Of a stretch of 64,000 nt of DNA, positions 23,188 to 31,072 are shown one piece after another; the first letter of the stretch is position 1, and each line of letters starts with the position of its first letter. Origin of the DNA: Leptolyngbya sp. PCC 7375 (lineage in GTDB: Bacteria; Cyanobacteriota; Cyanobacteriia; Phormidesmidales; Phormidesmidaceae); NCBI RefSeq assembly GCF_000316115.1, contig NZ_JH993797.1, positions 6,049,961 through 6,113,960 of the forward strand, written 5' to 3'. Under the pieces are notes generated by a model that ran no database searches, was not told the DNA's origin, and worked only from the letters and a program-made list of their open reading frames with translations. Position numbers and translations under genes: made by a program.

Positions 23188-23801
23188 ATGGATCGATAAA
23201 CCAGCGCATCATTGGTTTGACCGGGGGCATCGCCACCGGTAAAACGACTGTTTCTGACTATCTTGCCACCACCCACCACCTGCCTATTCTCGACGCCGAT
23301 GTTTATGCCCGTGAAGCAGTGGCCATCGGCTCTCCCATCTTGCGCACCTTAGCCCAGCGCTATGGGGATGACCTTTTGCTCGCTGATGGTTCCCTCAATC
23401 GTCCACAGCTGGGCACCATTATTTTTAATCAGCCCCATGAGAAACAATGGGTTGAGCAGCAAATCCACCCCTTTGTCCGCCAGCGATTCAACCAGGTGCG
23501 TCGTGAGTATCCTGCTAATCAAACCCTGGTCTACGCTATTCCACTGTTATTTGAAGCTAAACTAACCCATCTAGTCAGTGAAGTCTGGGTGGTTGTTTGT
23601 AACCTTGAACAACAAAAACAGCGACTGATGTCCCGTAATTCACTTTCCCTAAGTGCAGCAGCAGCACGCATTAACAATCAGCTTCCCCTTAGTGAAAAAG
23701 TCGCCCAGGCTGATTGGGTGCTCGATAATTCTAAGGATAGAAAATGCCTCTACCAGCAGGTTGATGTAGCGCTATTGTCTACCAAATCAACAAAACCGTA
23801 A
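23184..23801 (+). CDS. coaE: Dephospho-CoA kinase
   Basis: A 205-residue P-loop kinase catalysing the last step of coenzyme A synthesis, the 3' phosphorylation of dephospho-CoA. It shows Walker A GLTGGIATGKTTVS (about residues 11-24), the family motif LDADVYAREAV (about 36) and the later VYAIPLLFEAKL. Length is normal. Its ATG overlaps the stop of cobA-hemD (ATGA), so the two are translationally coupled. Confidence 0.95.
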   Translation: MNGSINQRIIGLTGGIATGKTTVSDYLATTHHLPILDADVYAREAVAIGSPILRTLAQRYGDDLLLADGSLNRPQLGTIIFNQPHEKQWVEQQIHPFVRQRFNQVRREYPANQTLVYAIPLLFEAKLTHLVSEVWVVVCNLEQQKQRLMSRNSLSLSAAAARINNQLPLSEKVAQADWVLDNSKDRKCLYQQVDVALLSTKSTKP

Positions 23802-23894
23802 ATCAACCCTAAGAATCACAAACCAACGTCACAAATTTGCAGCACCTCACAACCGTTGCTCCACACTAGAAGTTCCCTATAACTGAACCGTGAG

Positions 23895-24254
23895 ATGACT
23901 ATGAGCGACTTTACCGATTTTCTTAAACACAAACAGGCCTACATTGCCATTGGCGAATTCCAACCCGGTCGTTTCTCTGAGGCCCGACAGCTTTATGAAC
24001 AAGCTGTTGCCACCTATGGTAATGGTGATGGCTTTCAAGGAGCCTATCTTTTCCAAGAGCCAGGCACCGATAGAGGCATTGCAGTAATTTTGTGGGACAA
24101 CGTCGAAGATATGGATGCCCATCAGAACCCTACCTATCAAAAAATTGTTAGGGAGCTATCCGGTCTATTTGCCGCACCACCAGACGTAAAGTTCTACGAA
24201 GTTTGCAGTGAAATTGGCTTACTGGGTCAGCTTGCCCATGCCGTTGTTGCTTAA
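23895..24254 (+). CDS. Antibiotic biosynthesis monooxygenase-like small protein
   Basis: A 119-residue soluble protein whose strand-helix pattern fits the ferredoxin-like ABM dimeric barrel. A first strand leads to FQPGRFSEARQLYEQAVATY, then a strand with GAYLFQEPGTDRGIAVILWD and a helix DAHQNPTYQKIVREL. No haem or metal residues are diagnostic. The start could be the ATG at 23895 or 23901 (MSDF). It is a single gene between coaE and the convergent TPR gene. Confidence 0.65.
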   Translation: MTMSDFTDFLKHKQAYIAIGEFQPGRFSEARQLYEQAVATYGNGDGFQGAYLFQEPGTDRGIAVILWDNVEDMDAHQNPTYQKIVRELSGLFAAPPDVKFYEVCSEIGLLGQLAHAVVA

Positions 24255-24293
24255 ACATAGACAACCTCAACAGGGCCCCGAGAGTTCATAATG

Positions 24294-26492
24294 CTAGATT
24301 GCCACTGGCGCATTTATCTGCAGTATTTGCTTAAGCCGAGCTAACTTGCGCATTACCTGTTTAAGATTATTCCAATCGCCAGTGGCCCGCAGTAAACGGG
24401 CAGCTGTTTCTAAGTCAGCAATTGCCTGCAACACCTTACCCTGTTTTTGATAAACTGCGCCCCGGTAGCAGTAGGGCAGTGCCAACTTAGGCTGTCGCTC
24501 AATTGCTAAGCCAAATTTTCCCACCGCCTGGCGGAGCTCTCCCTGAAATTGGAAAATTCGCCCTTGGTAAAAGTAAGGAATAGCACTCTGGGGGCAAAGC
24601 TCAGAAGCAGCGGCCAGGTCATCCAGGGCACCATCATAGTCCCGAATATCTATTCTCAGTACGCCTCGATTACAGCGAGCGGCAAACAATCCAGCGTTCA
24701 AGTGAATGGCATCGCCAAAGTCCTTAAGAGCTCTGGCATAGTCATTCATCTCCATCCAGGCAACACCACGACAATTGTAGGCAGCCGCACTAGGGCTACT
24801 GTCAATCACGTGGGTAAAGTCGTCAATTGCTCCGGCAAAGTCACGCATATCGTAGCGAGTAATGCCGCGATTAAAGTAAGCACCGGTATCTTCAGCGTTA
24901 ATGACAGGATTCTCAAAACGCTGAATCAGGGGCTGAATCACACCGAGATCAGTCGTGTGCAGTTTAAGCTTTACGGTGGGAAAGAGACTGGTTTGGGTAG
25001 ATAGGGCCTGCATACCAATCAGGGCAGAGGTGGAATCACACACCACAAAGTTCTCGGTGGTACCCAAAACCTTAAAAGAAAACAGATCTGGATAATCTTG
25101 CTTGAGGGGTAATAACTGATTAAGGGCATGTTTTAGCTGACGATGGCGAGCGTTACTTTCACTCCAACGTTGGCTAATGCTGCGTAGTAAAGGATGCTCA
25201 CGATTCTCTCCTTGGTGGCACCAGCCAATATCCAAGCGACAGTTGCGATCGAGTACCTGACGTAGTTGTTGTAGCAGATCGGCATCAAGGTTAACACTGT
25301 CAGCCCAAGGCCAAACCAACACAACTCTTTTCTGAGCCTTGGCCAAAAGTTGTTCTAGGGCCCGTCGACTATTTGACTTACCTTCCACATTGTCAAAGTC
25401 GAATAGCCACTGACTCTCAGCCGCAGAGGACAGTGATGTTTGGAATGGCTCCAGGGTTTCAGACACCGCCTGTAGCACCGTTTCGGTGATGGTGCTCATT
25501 TGCTGATCCGTAGCGTCTAAACGCTCTTGCAGTTGGGCAAAGACATCACCTGTTGGATTGTGCAAGGGACCTAATGTTTCAGCCACAGCCTCTAACACAG
25601 AGTTAGTTACTGTGCTCATTTCTTGCTCTAAGGAATCAACCCGCCGTTGTAAGCGCGCTACCGGGACTGATGGCTCATTAGTAAAGCTGGGAACTGCCTG
25701 CAGCATAGCTGATTTATCAGCCTGTATTTCTTGCAATCGAGCTGACAGTGCCAAAAACTCATCCCGAGAGACCATATCTGAAACCGTTTTAACCAGCTCC
25801 TGCACCTCGGCTTTGAGTAACGATTGGCGCTCGTCAGTGGTGAGCTGTAGCACCTGCTGTTTCAAATATTGGAGCTTGTCATTTAGGCCAGAATAATTAT
25901 TCTTTGTATCTGCCCCAAAGACTTCCAGATGAACTCGCAACTGCATCAACTCAGCCTTGAGCTTTGTCACCATCGACTCGGCTGTCTCAAGGCGGCTGGT
26001 GTCTGCAAGTTGCTGACAGCGAGACCTGACATCCTTGAGGTTAATCCCTAGCTTGGTGCAGTGCTCCTTCAGTTTCCCAATGTCCTGGTGCAGTTCCTGT
26101 AAGTCTGGAACTTCTTGCTGTTCAATTTTTTCCAGCAACATGTTCCGCGTGTATTCAAATAACTGGGATAAACTCAGAATATCTTGCTGGTTCTGAGCAA
26201 CGACTGACTGCCGCACGGCCTGAAGTTGTTCATGGGTGGGCACATCTTCCAGTTGCTCTTGCATATCGTGCAACCGGTTATCTAAGGTGCTGTTGACCGA
26301 CAACATCACTGACTCGCTCTGGGAAAGCCTCGATTGTAGCTGTCTGCGGCTGATTAACCCCAAACCAGCTAGTAGCGACAAAGGGGCCGCAGCTAACAGT
26401 GCCTGTTGTGTAGCCATGGAGGCAACTGTTCCAGCACCAGAGCCTACGAGCAGTGCGTATTCAGTCCAATTAAACCAGCGATCTTTATTCAC
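24294..26492 (-). CDS. Membrane-anchored coiled-coil protein with PLD-like and TPR domains
   Basis: A 732-residue protein. One or two hydrophobic segments at about residues 10-48 anchor it; a long coiled coil covers about 50-330. A globular domain (about 365-540) starting WLFDFDNVEGKSNSR and containing AQKRVVLVWPWAD, DIGWCHQGENREHPLL and FVVCDSTSALIGMQAL resembles a phospholipase-D-like fold, but no HxK motif is visible. Four to five TPR units follow (about 550-700; for example AYFNRGITRYDMRDFAGAID). The build suggests a scaffold or sensor at the membrane. The function is unknown. Confidence 0.75.
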   Translation of the reverse strand: MNKDRWFNWTEYALLVGSGAGTVASMATQQALLAAAPLSLLAGLGLISRRQLQSRLSQSESVMLSVNSTLDNRLHDMQEQLEDVPTHEQLQAVRQSVVAQNQQDILSLSQLFEYTRNMLLEKIEQQEVPDLQELHQDIGKLKEHCTKLGINLKDVRSRCQQLADTSRLETAESMVTKLKAELMQLRVHLEVFGADTKNNYSGLNDKLQYLKQQVLQLTTDERQSLLKAEVQELVKTVSDMVSRDEFLALSARLQEIQADKSAMLQAVPSFTNEPSVPVARLQRRVDSLEQEMSTVTNSVLEAVAETLGPLHNPTGDVFAQLQERLDATDQQMSTITETVLQAVSETLEPFQTSLSSAAESQWLFDFDNVEGKSNSRRALEQLLAKAQKRVVLVWPWADSVNLDADLLQQLRQVLDRNCRLDIGWCHQGENREHPLLRSISQRWSESNARHRQLKHALNQLLPLKQDYPDLFSFKVLGTTENFVVCDSTSALIGMQALSTQTSLFPTVKLKLHTTDLGVIQPLIQRFENPVINAEDTGAYFNRGITRYDMRDFAGAIDDFTHVIDSSPSAAAYNCRGVAWMEMNDYARALKDFGDAIHLNAGLFAARCNRGVLRIDIRDYDGALDDLAAASELCPQSAIPYFYQGRIFQFQGELRQAVGKFGLAIERQPKLALPYCYRGAVYQKQGKVLQAIADLETAARLLRATGDWNNLKQVMRKLARLKQILQINAPVAI

Positions 26493-26647
26493 AGGGGTTG
26501 CCGAATGGATTACGAAAAAAGCAGTCCGTTTAAGATGTTGGACTACTTACTTAAAGTATTCATCCTGGCCATAGACCCATCAGGAGATTAGTCAAGTCTT
26601 TAAGTGTCAACAAATGATGAAATCGTCTCGGTATTTACTCGGGCACG

Positions 26648-26694
26648 AAAAAAAATATTTCAAGCTCAAGCTCTGATTTGTAAAGAGCTTGAGC
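26648..26694 (-). terminator. Terminator of the DUF4870 gene
   Basis: An 11-bp perfect stem GCTCAAGCTCT/AGAGCTTGAGC with a nine-base loop (26664-26694), followed on the minus strand by GAAATATTTTTTTTCG. It lies just after the stop at 26713. Confidence 0.7.
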
Positions 26695-26712
26695 AGAGAT
26701 TTCTACGCTGAC

Positions 26713-27057
26713 TTACAGAAAGCGAATAATAAATGGGTATTTAAAGGCACTATCAGGGTTACTGAAACTTCCCAAAATTGCGAACACTGGCATAACCCAC
26801 TGAAAAATTAGTAGGGGAATGACAAGCAGCCAGCCAATCAGGATCCATACCAAAATACCTACGACAAAACTATAGATCCAGATATTCAGGTGAAAGTTCA
26901 AGGCTTCTTTAGAGTTTTCCTTCACAACTGGGTCATCAGAAACAATCCAAAGCGCAGCAGGAATGCCAGCTGAAAATATTAGCTGACTTAGAAAGATGGA
27001 GCCATGGGCCAGGGCTGACAAGACTTTGCGCTTATCGCTATCAAAGGTTGCATCCAT
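26713..27057 (-). CDS. DUF4870 domain membrane protein
   Basis: A 114-residue membrane protein with the DUF4870 layout: an N-terminal KVLSALAHGSIFLSQ (about residues 10-24), a first span, the conserved polar loop KENSKEALNFHLNIWIYS (about 48-65), two further spans and a short tail. I prefer the start at 27057 (MDATFDSDKRK) because the 17 extra residues from the ATG at 27108 are basic and unlike the family. Function unknown. It is a single gene with its own terminator. Confidence 0.85.
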   Translation of the reverse strand: MDATFDSDKRKVLSALAHGSIFLSQLIFSAGIPAALWIVSDDPVVKENSKEALNFHLNIWIYSFVVGILVWILIGWLLVIPLLIFQWVMPVFAILGSFSNPDSAFKYPFIIRFL

Positions 27058-27327
27058 GATGTTTACGGTTCTTTTTTGCTGTGACTTTATAGTAGTCGAT
27101 ACCCTCAAGGTATCTGTTAGGGAAAACCGTAGTCGGTGACAGTCAACGAAGCGGACCCACTATTTCAGGGCAATTACATCTGATCAGACGGTAGGATTGC
27201 AACGTATTTACATGCAGTTGCAATTATTTACAATAGGTAAGCCCTTCTAGGGTCGTGCTCCCGTTGGTACTGGCTGGTTGTCTAATCTTCTTTACGGATG
27301 GGTAATGTCGACCCGCCCGTACACGGT

Positions 27328-29742
27328 CTATTGATAACGCACGCCTAAATACTGGGATAATTTATCCAACAGCTCATCGCGGCGAAATGGCTTGCTGACA
27401 AAATCATCGCAACCAGCTCCCAGGCTTTGTTCTCGATCTTGAGCCAGAGCACTGGCAGTTAGTGCCACAATGGTAGGAGAGGAGATATTGGCCTCTTGGC
27501 TTTTTTGCCGAATTTGGCGAGTGGCTTCGCAGCCGTTCATCACGGGCATTTGCATATCCATCCAGATGAAGTGGGGGTGCCAACTTTCCCAAAGAGCAAC
27601 AGCTTCTTGACCATTGGTGGCTTCACGGATCTGAAATCCTAACGATGTCAATAGTTTGTTGAGTAACTTACGACTAATCGGCTCATCATCAGCAATTAAT
27701 ATGCGTAAAGGTGCTTGATCCGCAGCCAGACTACTGACATTGTAGGCCGGTGGGGGTTGATGCTGAAGGGACGGTTCTAGACTGGCTGGAATATCAAACT
27801 TAAATGTTGTTCCTTGGTCTAAAACGGAACTAATGGTAATTTCTCCTCCCATTAAATTAACCAGTTGCTGGCTAATGGGTAAGCCCAGTCCTACCCCGTC
27901 TAAAAAAGTTTGCCCTACTTTACCTTGGGTAAAAATCTCAAACAGAGTAGATACTTCCTCCTTAGCGATACCGGGGCCAGTGTCTTCTACTGCAAAGTGC
28001 AACAGAAGTTGAGACTGTTTGCTCATGGTGCCTGAAAGTCGCAGAATAACAGTGCCGGCCTCAGTAAATTTAATCGAGTTATCTAATAGGTTAATTAATA
28101 CTTGTCGTAATTTGCCTTCATCCGCCGTCACAAACTGGGGCACGTTGGGGTTTCGTTCAAAATAGAGTTTTAGCCCCTTAGCCATGGCCTTAGGCTCTAG
28201 CATGGCTTTGAGCATATCCAGCAGACTGTACAGGTCTACGTTGGTTTCATGTAATACAACCCGGTTAGCTTCAATTTTAGAAATCTCAAGAATATCGTTA
28301 ATCAAATTGAGGAGATGCTCGCCGCTAAGATTAATAATGTCTAAAGACTTTTTTTGTTGTGTCGTTAATGATGGATCTTGTCCCATGAGCTGAGTAAAGC
28401 CTAAGATCGCGTTAAGCGGTGTCCGAAATTCATGGCTCATCTTGGCTAAAAACTGACTTTTGGCTTGGGATGCGGCTTCAGCTCGAATTTTGTCTTTCTC
28501 AAGTTTGAGATTTTGTTGGGCTAACTCGGTGCGATAGTGTTGTAATTTGAGGATTTCGTAGCCTGCGATCGCGCTTGCAGACCCAATCAGCGCTAAAAAT
28601 GGAGGCACCACCGGAATCCACCAGCCACCGAGAAATGTTAGATAGCTACTGACTGACAAAACACCCCCTGCCAATACTACAGCGGTGATCAAAATCGCCA
28701 GACGGGTAAACCTCCGGGTACTATCTCGTTTGGATTCCAATAGCCATTGGTATCCCAGGGCCCCCACCCCAGACCAGATCAGAATCCAGACTGCCTCTAT
28801 GGGGTCAGCCCACACCCGCAGCACTGCCCGGCCATCCAGGGCTGCACTCACTAGAGTGCTGGCCAGATTGGCATGGAGTACCATCCCTGCCGTCGCTTCT
28901 GGTGTATTGATCAGGCGACTGCTGTAGGGTGTATAAAACAAGTCATTGAGACTGGTGGCCATGCCGCCGACAAGTACGATGCGATCGCGCACCAAATCTG
29001 GCTCTAGACGATTATTCAGAGCTTCAGTTACCGATACCCGGGCAAATTGGTTCGCATGGCCGCGAAAATTAATCAGAATCTGATAACCACCAGCGTTAGT
29101 GCGAACGTAGCCACCAGCGTTACCGCGCAATGGCCTGAGGATCGCCTGTCCCAAACGATAAATTTTCTGGTCCGCATCCACCACTTCCTGGGGAACTCCC
29201 TGCATGGCTAAATAACGCACGGCCAGCTCTGCCCCCAACCCCAGTCGGAGCTCATCGTCTGCATTGGCATGGGACAACAAGCCTCGCCGAAACTTACCAT
29301 CCGCATCCACCAGCAAGTCAGTCAGGGCCACCTGTCCCTGGCTCTCTAACTCAGCGGGGGGGGCCACTGTGCGGCCAATGGCTTTCTCGACACCAATCAG
29401 ATTAGAGGTAGACGTCATCACCTCAACCCAGTCTTGATGCCCCGGCTCCACAGGTAGATCGCGATACAGGTCTAAACCGATGACAGCAGGTTGGTGTTGT
29501 CTGAGATTTCGAATCAGCTGGGCCAGTGTGGCATCAGAGAGAGGCCACTGACCGAGACGACTGATATCAGACTCCTCAATGGTGACCAGCAGAATCCTTT
29601 CGTCGATGGGTTCTACTGGTCGTAGTTGAAAGTATTGGTCATAGATCGCCCACTCTAATAACTGCAGTGCGCCTGTAAAGCGTATGGCGATGACGACACC
29701 AGCCATAATTGGCGTTGTTAACAGTGCAGCAATCCATCGCAT
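27328..29742 (-). CDS. CHASE2-domain hybrid sensor histidine kinase
   Basis: An 804-residue sensor. An N-terminal hydrophobic segment precedes the extracellular CHASE2 domain (about residues 30-300, ending VLVGGMATSLNDLF), followed by three membrane spans (about 310-400), a coiled linker, HisKA with the phospho-acceptor in FLAKMSHEFRTPLN (about 435), HATPase_c (N box LINLLDNSIKFTE, G1 DTGPGI) and a C-terminal receiver (ILIADDEP and WMDMQMPVMNG, phospho-Asp in the latter). All catalytic residues are present. CHASE2 kinases often neighbour CHAT, DUF928 and hemagglutinin genes in cyanobacteria, as here. The ligand is unknown. Confidence 0.93.
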   Translation of the reverse strand: MRWIAALLTTPIMAGVVIAIRFTGALQLLEWAIYDQYFQLRPVEPIDERILLVTIEESDISRLGQWPLSDATLAQLIRNLRQHQPAVIGLDLYRDLPVEPGHQDWVEVMTSTSNLIGVEKAIGRTVAPPAELESQGQVALTDLLVDADGKFRRGLLSHANADDELRLGLGAELAVRYLAMQGVPQEVVDADQKIYRLGQAILRPLRGNAGGYVRTNAGGYQILINFRGHANQFARVSVTEALNNRLEPDLVRDRIVLVGGMATSLNDLFYTPYSSRLINTPEATAGMVLHANLASTLVSAALDGRAVLRVWADPIEAVWILIWSGVGALGYQWLLESKRDSTRRFTRLAILITAVVLAGGVLSVSSYLTFLGGWWIPVVPPFLALIGSASAIAGYEILKLQHYRTELAQQNLKLEKDKIRAEAASQAKSQFLAKMSHEFRTPLNAILGFTQLMGQDPSLTTQQKKSLDIINLSGEHLLNLINDILEISKIEANRVVLHETNVDLYSLLDMLKAMLEPKAMAKGLKLYFERNPNVPQFVTADEGKLRQVLINLLDNSIKFTEAGTVILRLSGTMSKQSQLLLHFAVEDTGPGIAKEEVSTLFEIFTQGKVGQTFLDGVGLGLPISQQLVNLMGGEITISSVLDQGTTFKFDIPASLEPSLQHQPPPAYNVSSLAADQAPLRILIADDEPISRKLLNKLLTSLGFQIREATNGQEAVALWESWHPHFIWMDMQMPVMNGCEATRQIRQKSQEANISSPTIVALTASALAQDREQSLGAGCDDFVSKPFRRDELLDKLSQYLGVRYQ

Positions 29743-29990
29743 CTAAGTCATCTGAAAAGTACTGTGCATTCTCTTCTTTTTATCAGCGCGACTCTTGCAT
29801 TATTGCAGAGCAGGGTAGCTGATGTGTTTTCATACAGGCAAGGGGGCAAGTTAGCGGCTGTATCGTGGTCACTCAAGCGCAAATTGTAGGGTCAACAATG
29901 AGAAACAAGAAAACCCATTGATCAATGCTCTACCAGTTCCTTGGCCTAACTGATGGGAGACTTATCTGAGTTTTTTAGGGTAATGCAATG

Positions 29991-30770
29991 TTAGTTAAGA
30001 AATGGGGTGTTTGCGATCGCACCTAAATCTTCAGACCGGAGCAACTCAATCCAATTCTCATTGAGAGCATTGCTCTCAGGCTGGCGTTCCTTCAGAAGTG
30101 CCAGGCTTAGCAACATATCATGCCAAACACCAGCCTGTCCGTAAATAACCGCCTGGGACAACAAGGGCTGCTGAGGGGGCAAGTCATTATCAGACAGGTC
30201 AATGCGACGAATCTGACCACTGGTGATGGGCAGATCTGTTTGCGTGGGCTGACAGAGAAGTGCCAGAGACCAATGATACGTTTGCCCCACTATCAATTCA
30301 GGACTATCCATCGGTAAAGAAATCCTAAGAATCCCCCCGGTTTGAGGAATCTGTAGACGGCTTTGATATACGCCGTTTTGCTCGTCATCTCTTAACGTTA
30401 AATGGGCCTGATTGGCCATTGTGGGAGGCACATAAACCATCAGTGTGGGGTGGGAAGACGTCGTCAAACCTACCCCAGACTGAGGCACCAGTGCTGTCAT
30501 CGGAAACGCATAGGATTCGTCATGCATACATTTTACGTCTGCAGGGCGAGAGGCTCCACCGCGAGAATTATCTACCTTTTCATCAGTAGGCGGTTCAAAC
30601 ATGATTAGGGGAGTGGCGGTTGCCGGACGCGACGCCCTCATGGGACCAGGAGATGGAGCAGGACTAGCCTGGGCTACTGTATTCATTACTGACCCAAAAT
30701 TAATCACTGACCCAAACGACAAGATTCCTAGTAGGGCCAGACACAAGCGGTTATGCAGAGAACGTTTCAT
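29991..30770 (-). CDS. DUF928 family exported protein
   Basis: A 259-residue protein with a long signal peptide (about residues 1-36, ending VAQAS), a Pro-rich linker and the DUF928 core: AFPMTALVPQSGVGLTTSSH, PTLMVYVPP, then YHWSLALLCQPTQ, FGxP-type strands and a helical C terminus with LLSLALLKERQP. DUF928 proteins occur almost only in cyanobacteria and are usually coded next to TPR-CHAT and CHASE2 proteins, as here. It is probably periplasmic; no activity is known. Confidence 0.88.
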   Translation of the reverse strand: MKRSLHNRLCLALLGILSFGSVINFGSVMNTVAQASPAPSPGPMRASRPATATPLIMFEPPTDEKVDNSRGGASRPADVKCMHDESYAFPMTALVPQSGVGLTTSSHPTLMVYVPPTMANQAHLTLRDDEQNGVYQSRLQIPQTGGILRISLPMDSPELIVGQTYHWSLALLCQPTQTDLPITSGQIRRIDLSDNDLPPQQPLLSQAVIYGQAGVWHDMLLSLALLKERQPESNALNENWIELLRSEDLGAIANTPFLN

Positions 30771-31072
30771 AGGTATCTGATATTAACGGAAAATGAAAAA
30801 GATTTGGCTGTACTGATGCTTGGGAGGATTCAATCTGAAAAATCAAGGATTTTGGACAATCCTGCTAGATCGATTTACCCTCTAAATCATCAACAGCAAA
30901 GATTTATAAGTAAAGGAGATTTTAAACAGTTATCTGAATGAAGCCGTTTGCACCATGTGCCTAATCAGTTATCCCTCCCTATGAGAGATATGGCATGGCC
31001 TGAGATGCCTCCTTATTTAATTTTTTTGTTTCATTCCTCCAGGTTTAGCATCGCTTCATAAACCACCTCCCA
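30771..31072. other. Intergenic stretch, nothing recognised
   Basis: About 300 bp between the CHAT gene stop and the DUF928 start, AT-rich. A 62-aa frame on the plus strand overlaps the start of DUF928 and looks random. It presumably holds the DUF928 promoter. Confidence 0.4.

Noticed and set aside
30753..30941. 62-aa plus-strand frame beside the DUF928 gene
   Set aside because: Overlaps the DUF928 start antisense and shows no recognisable features.
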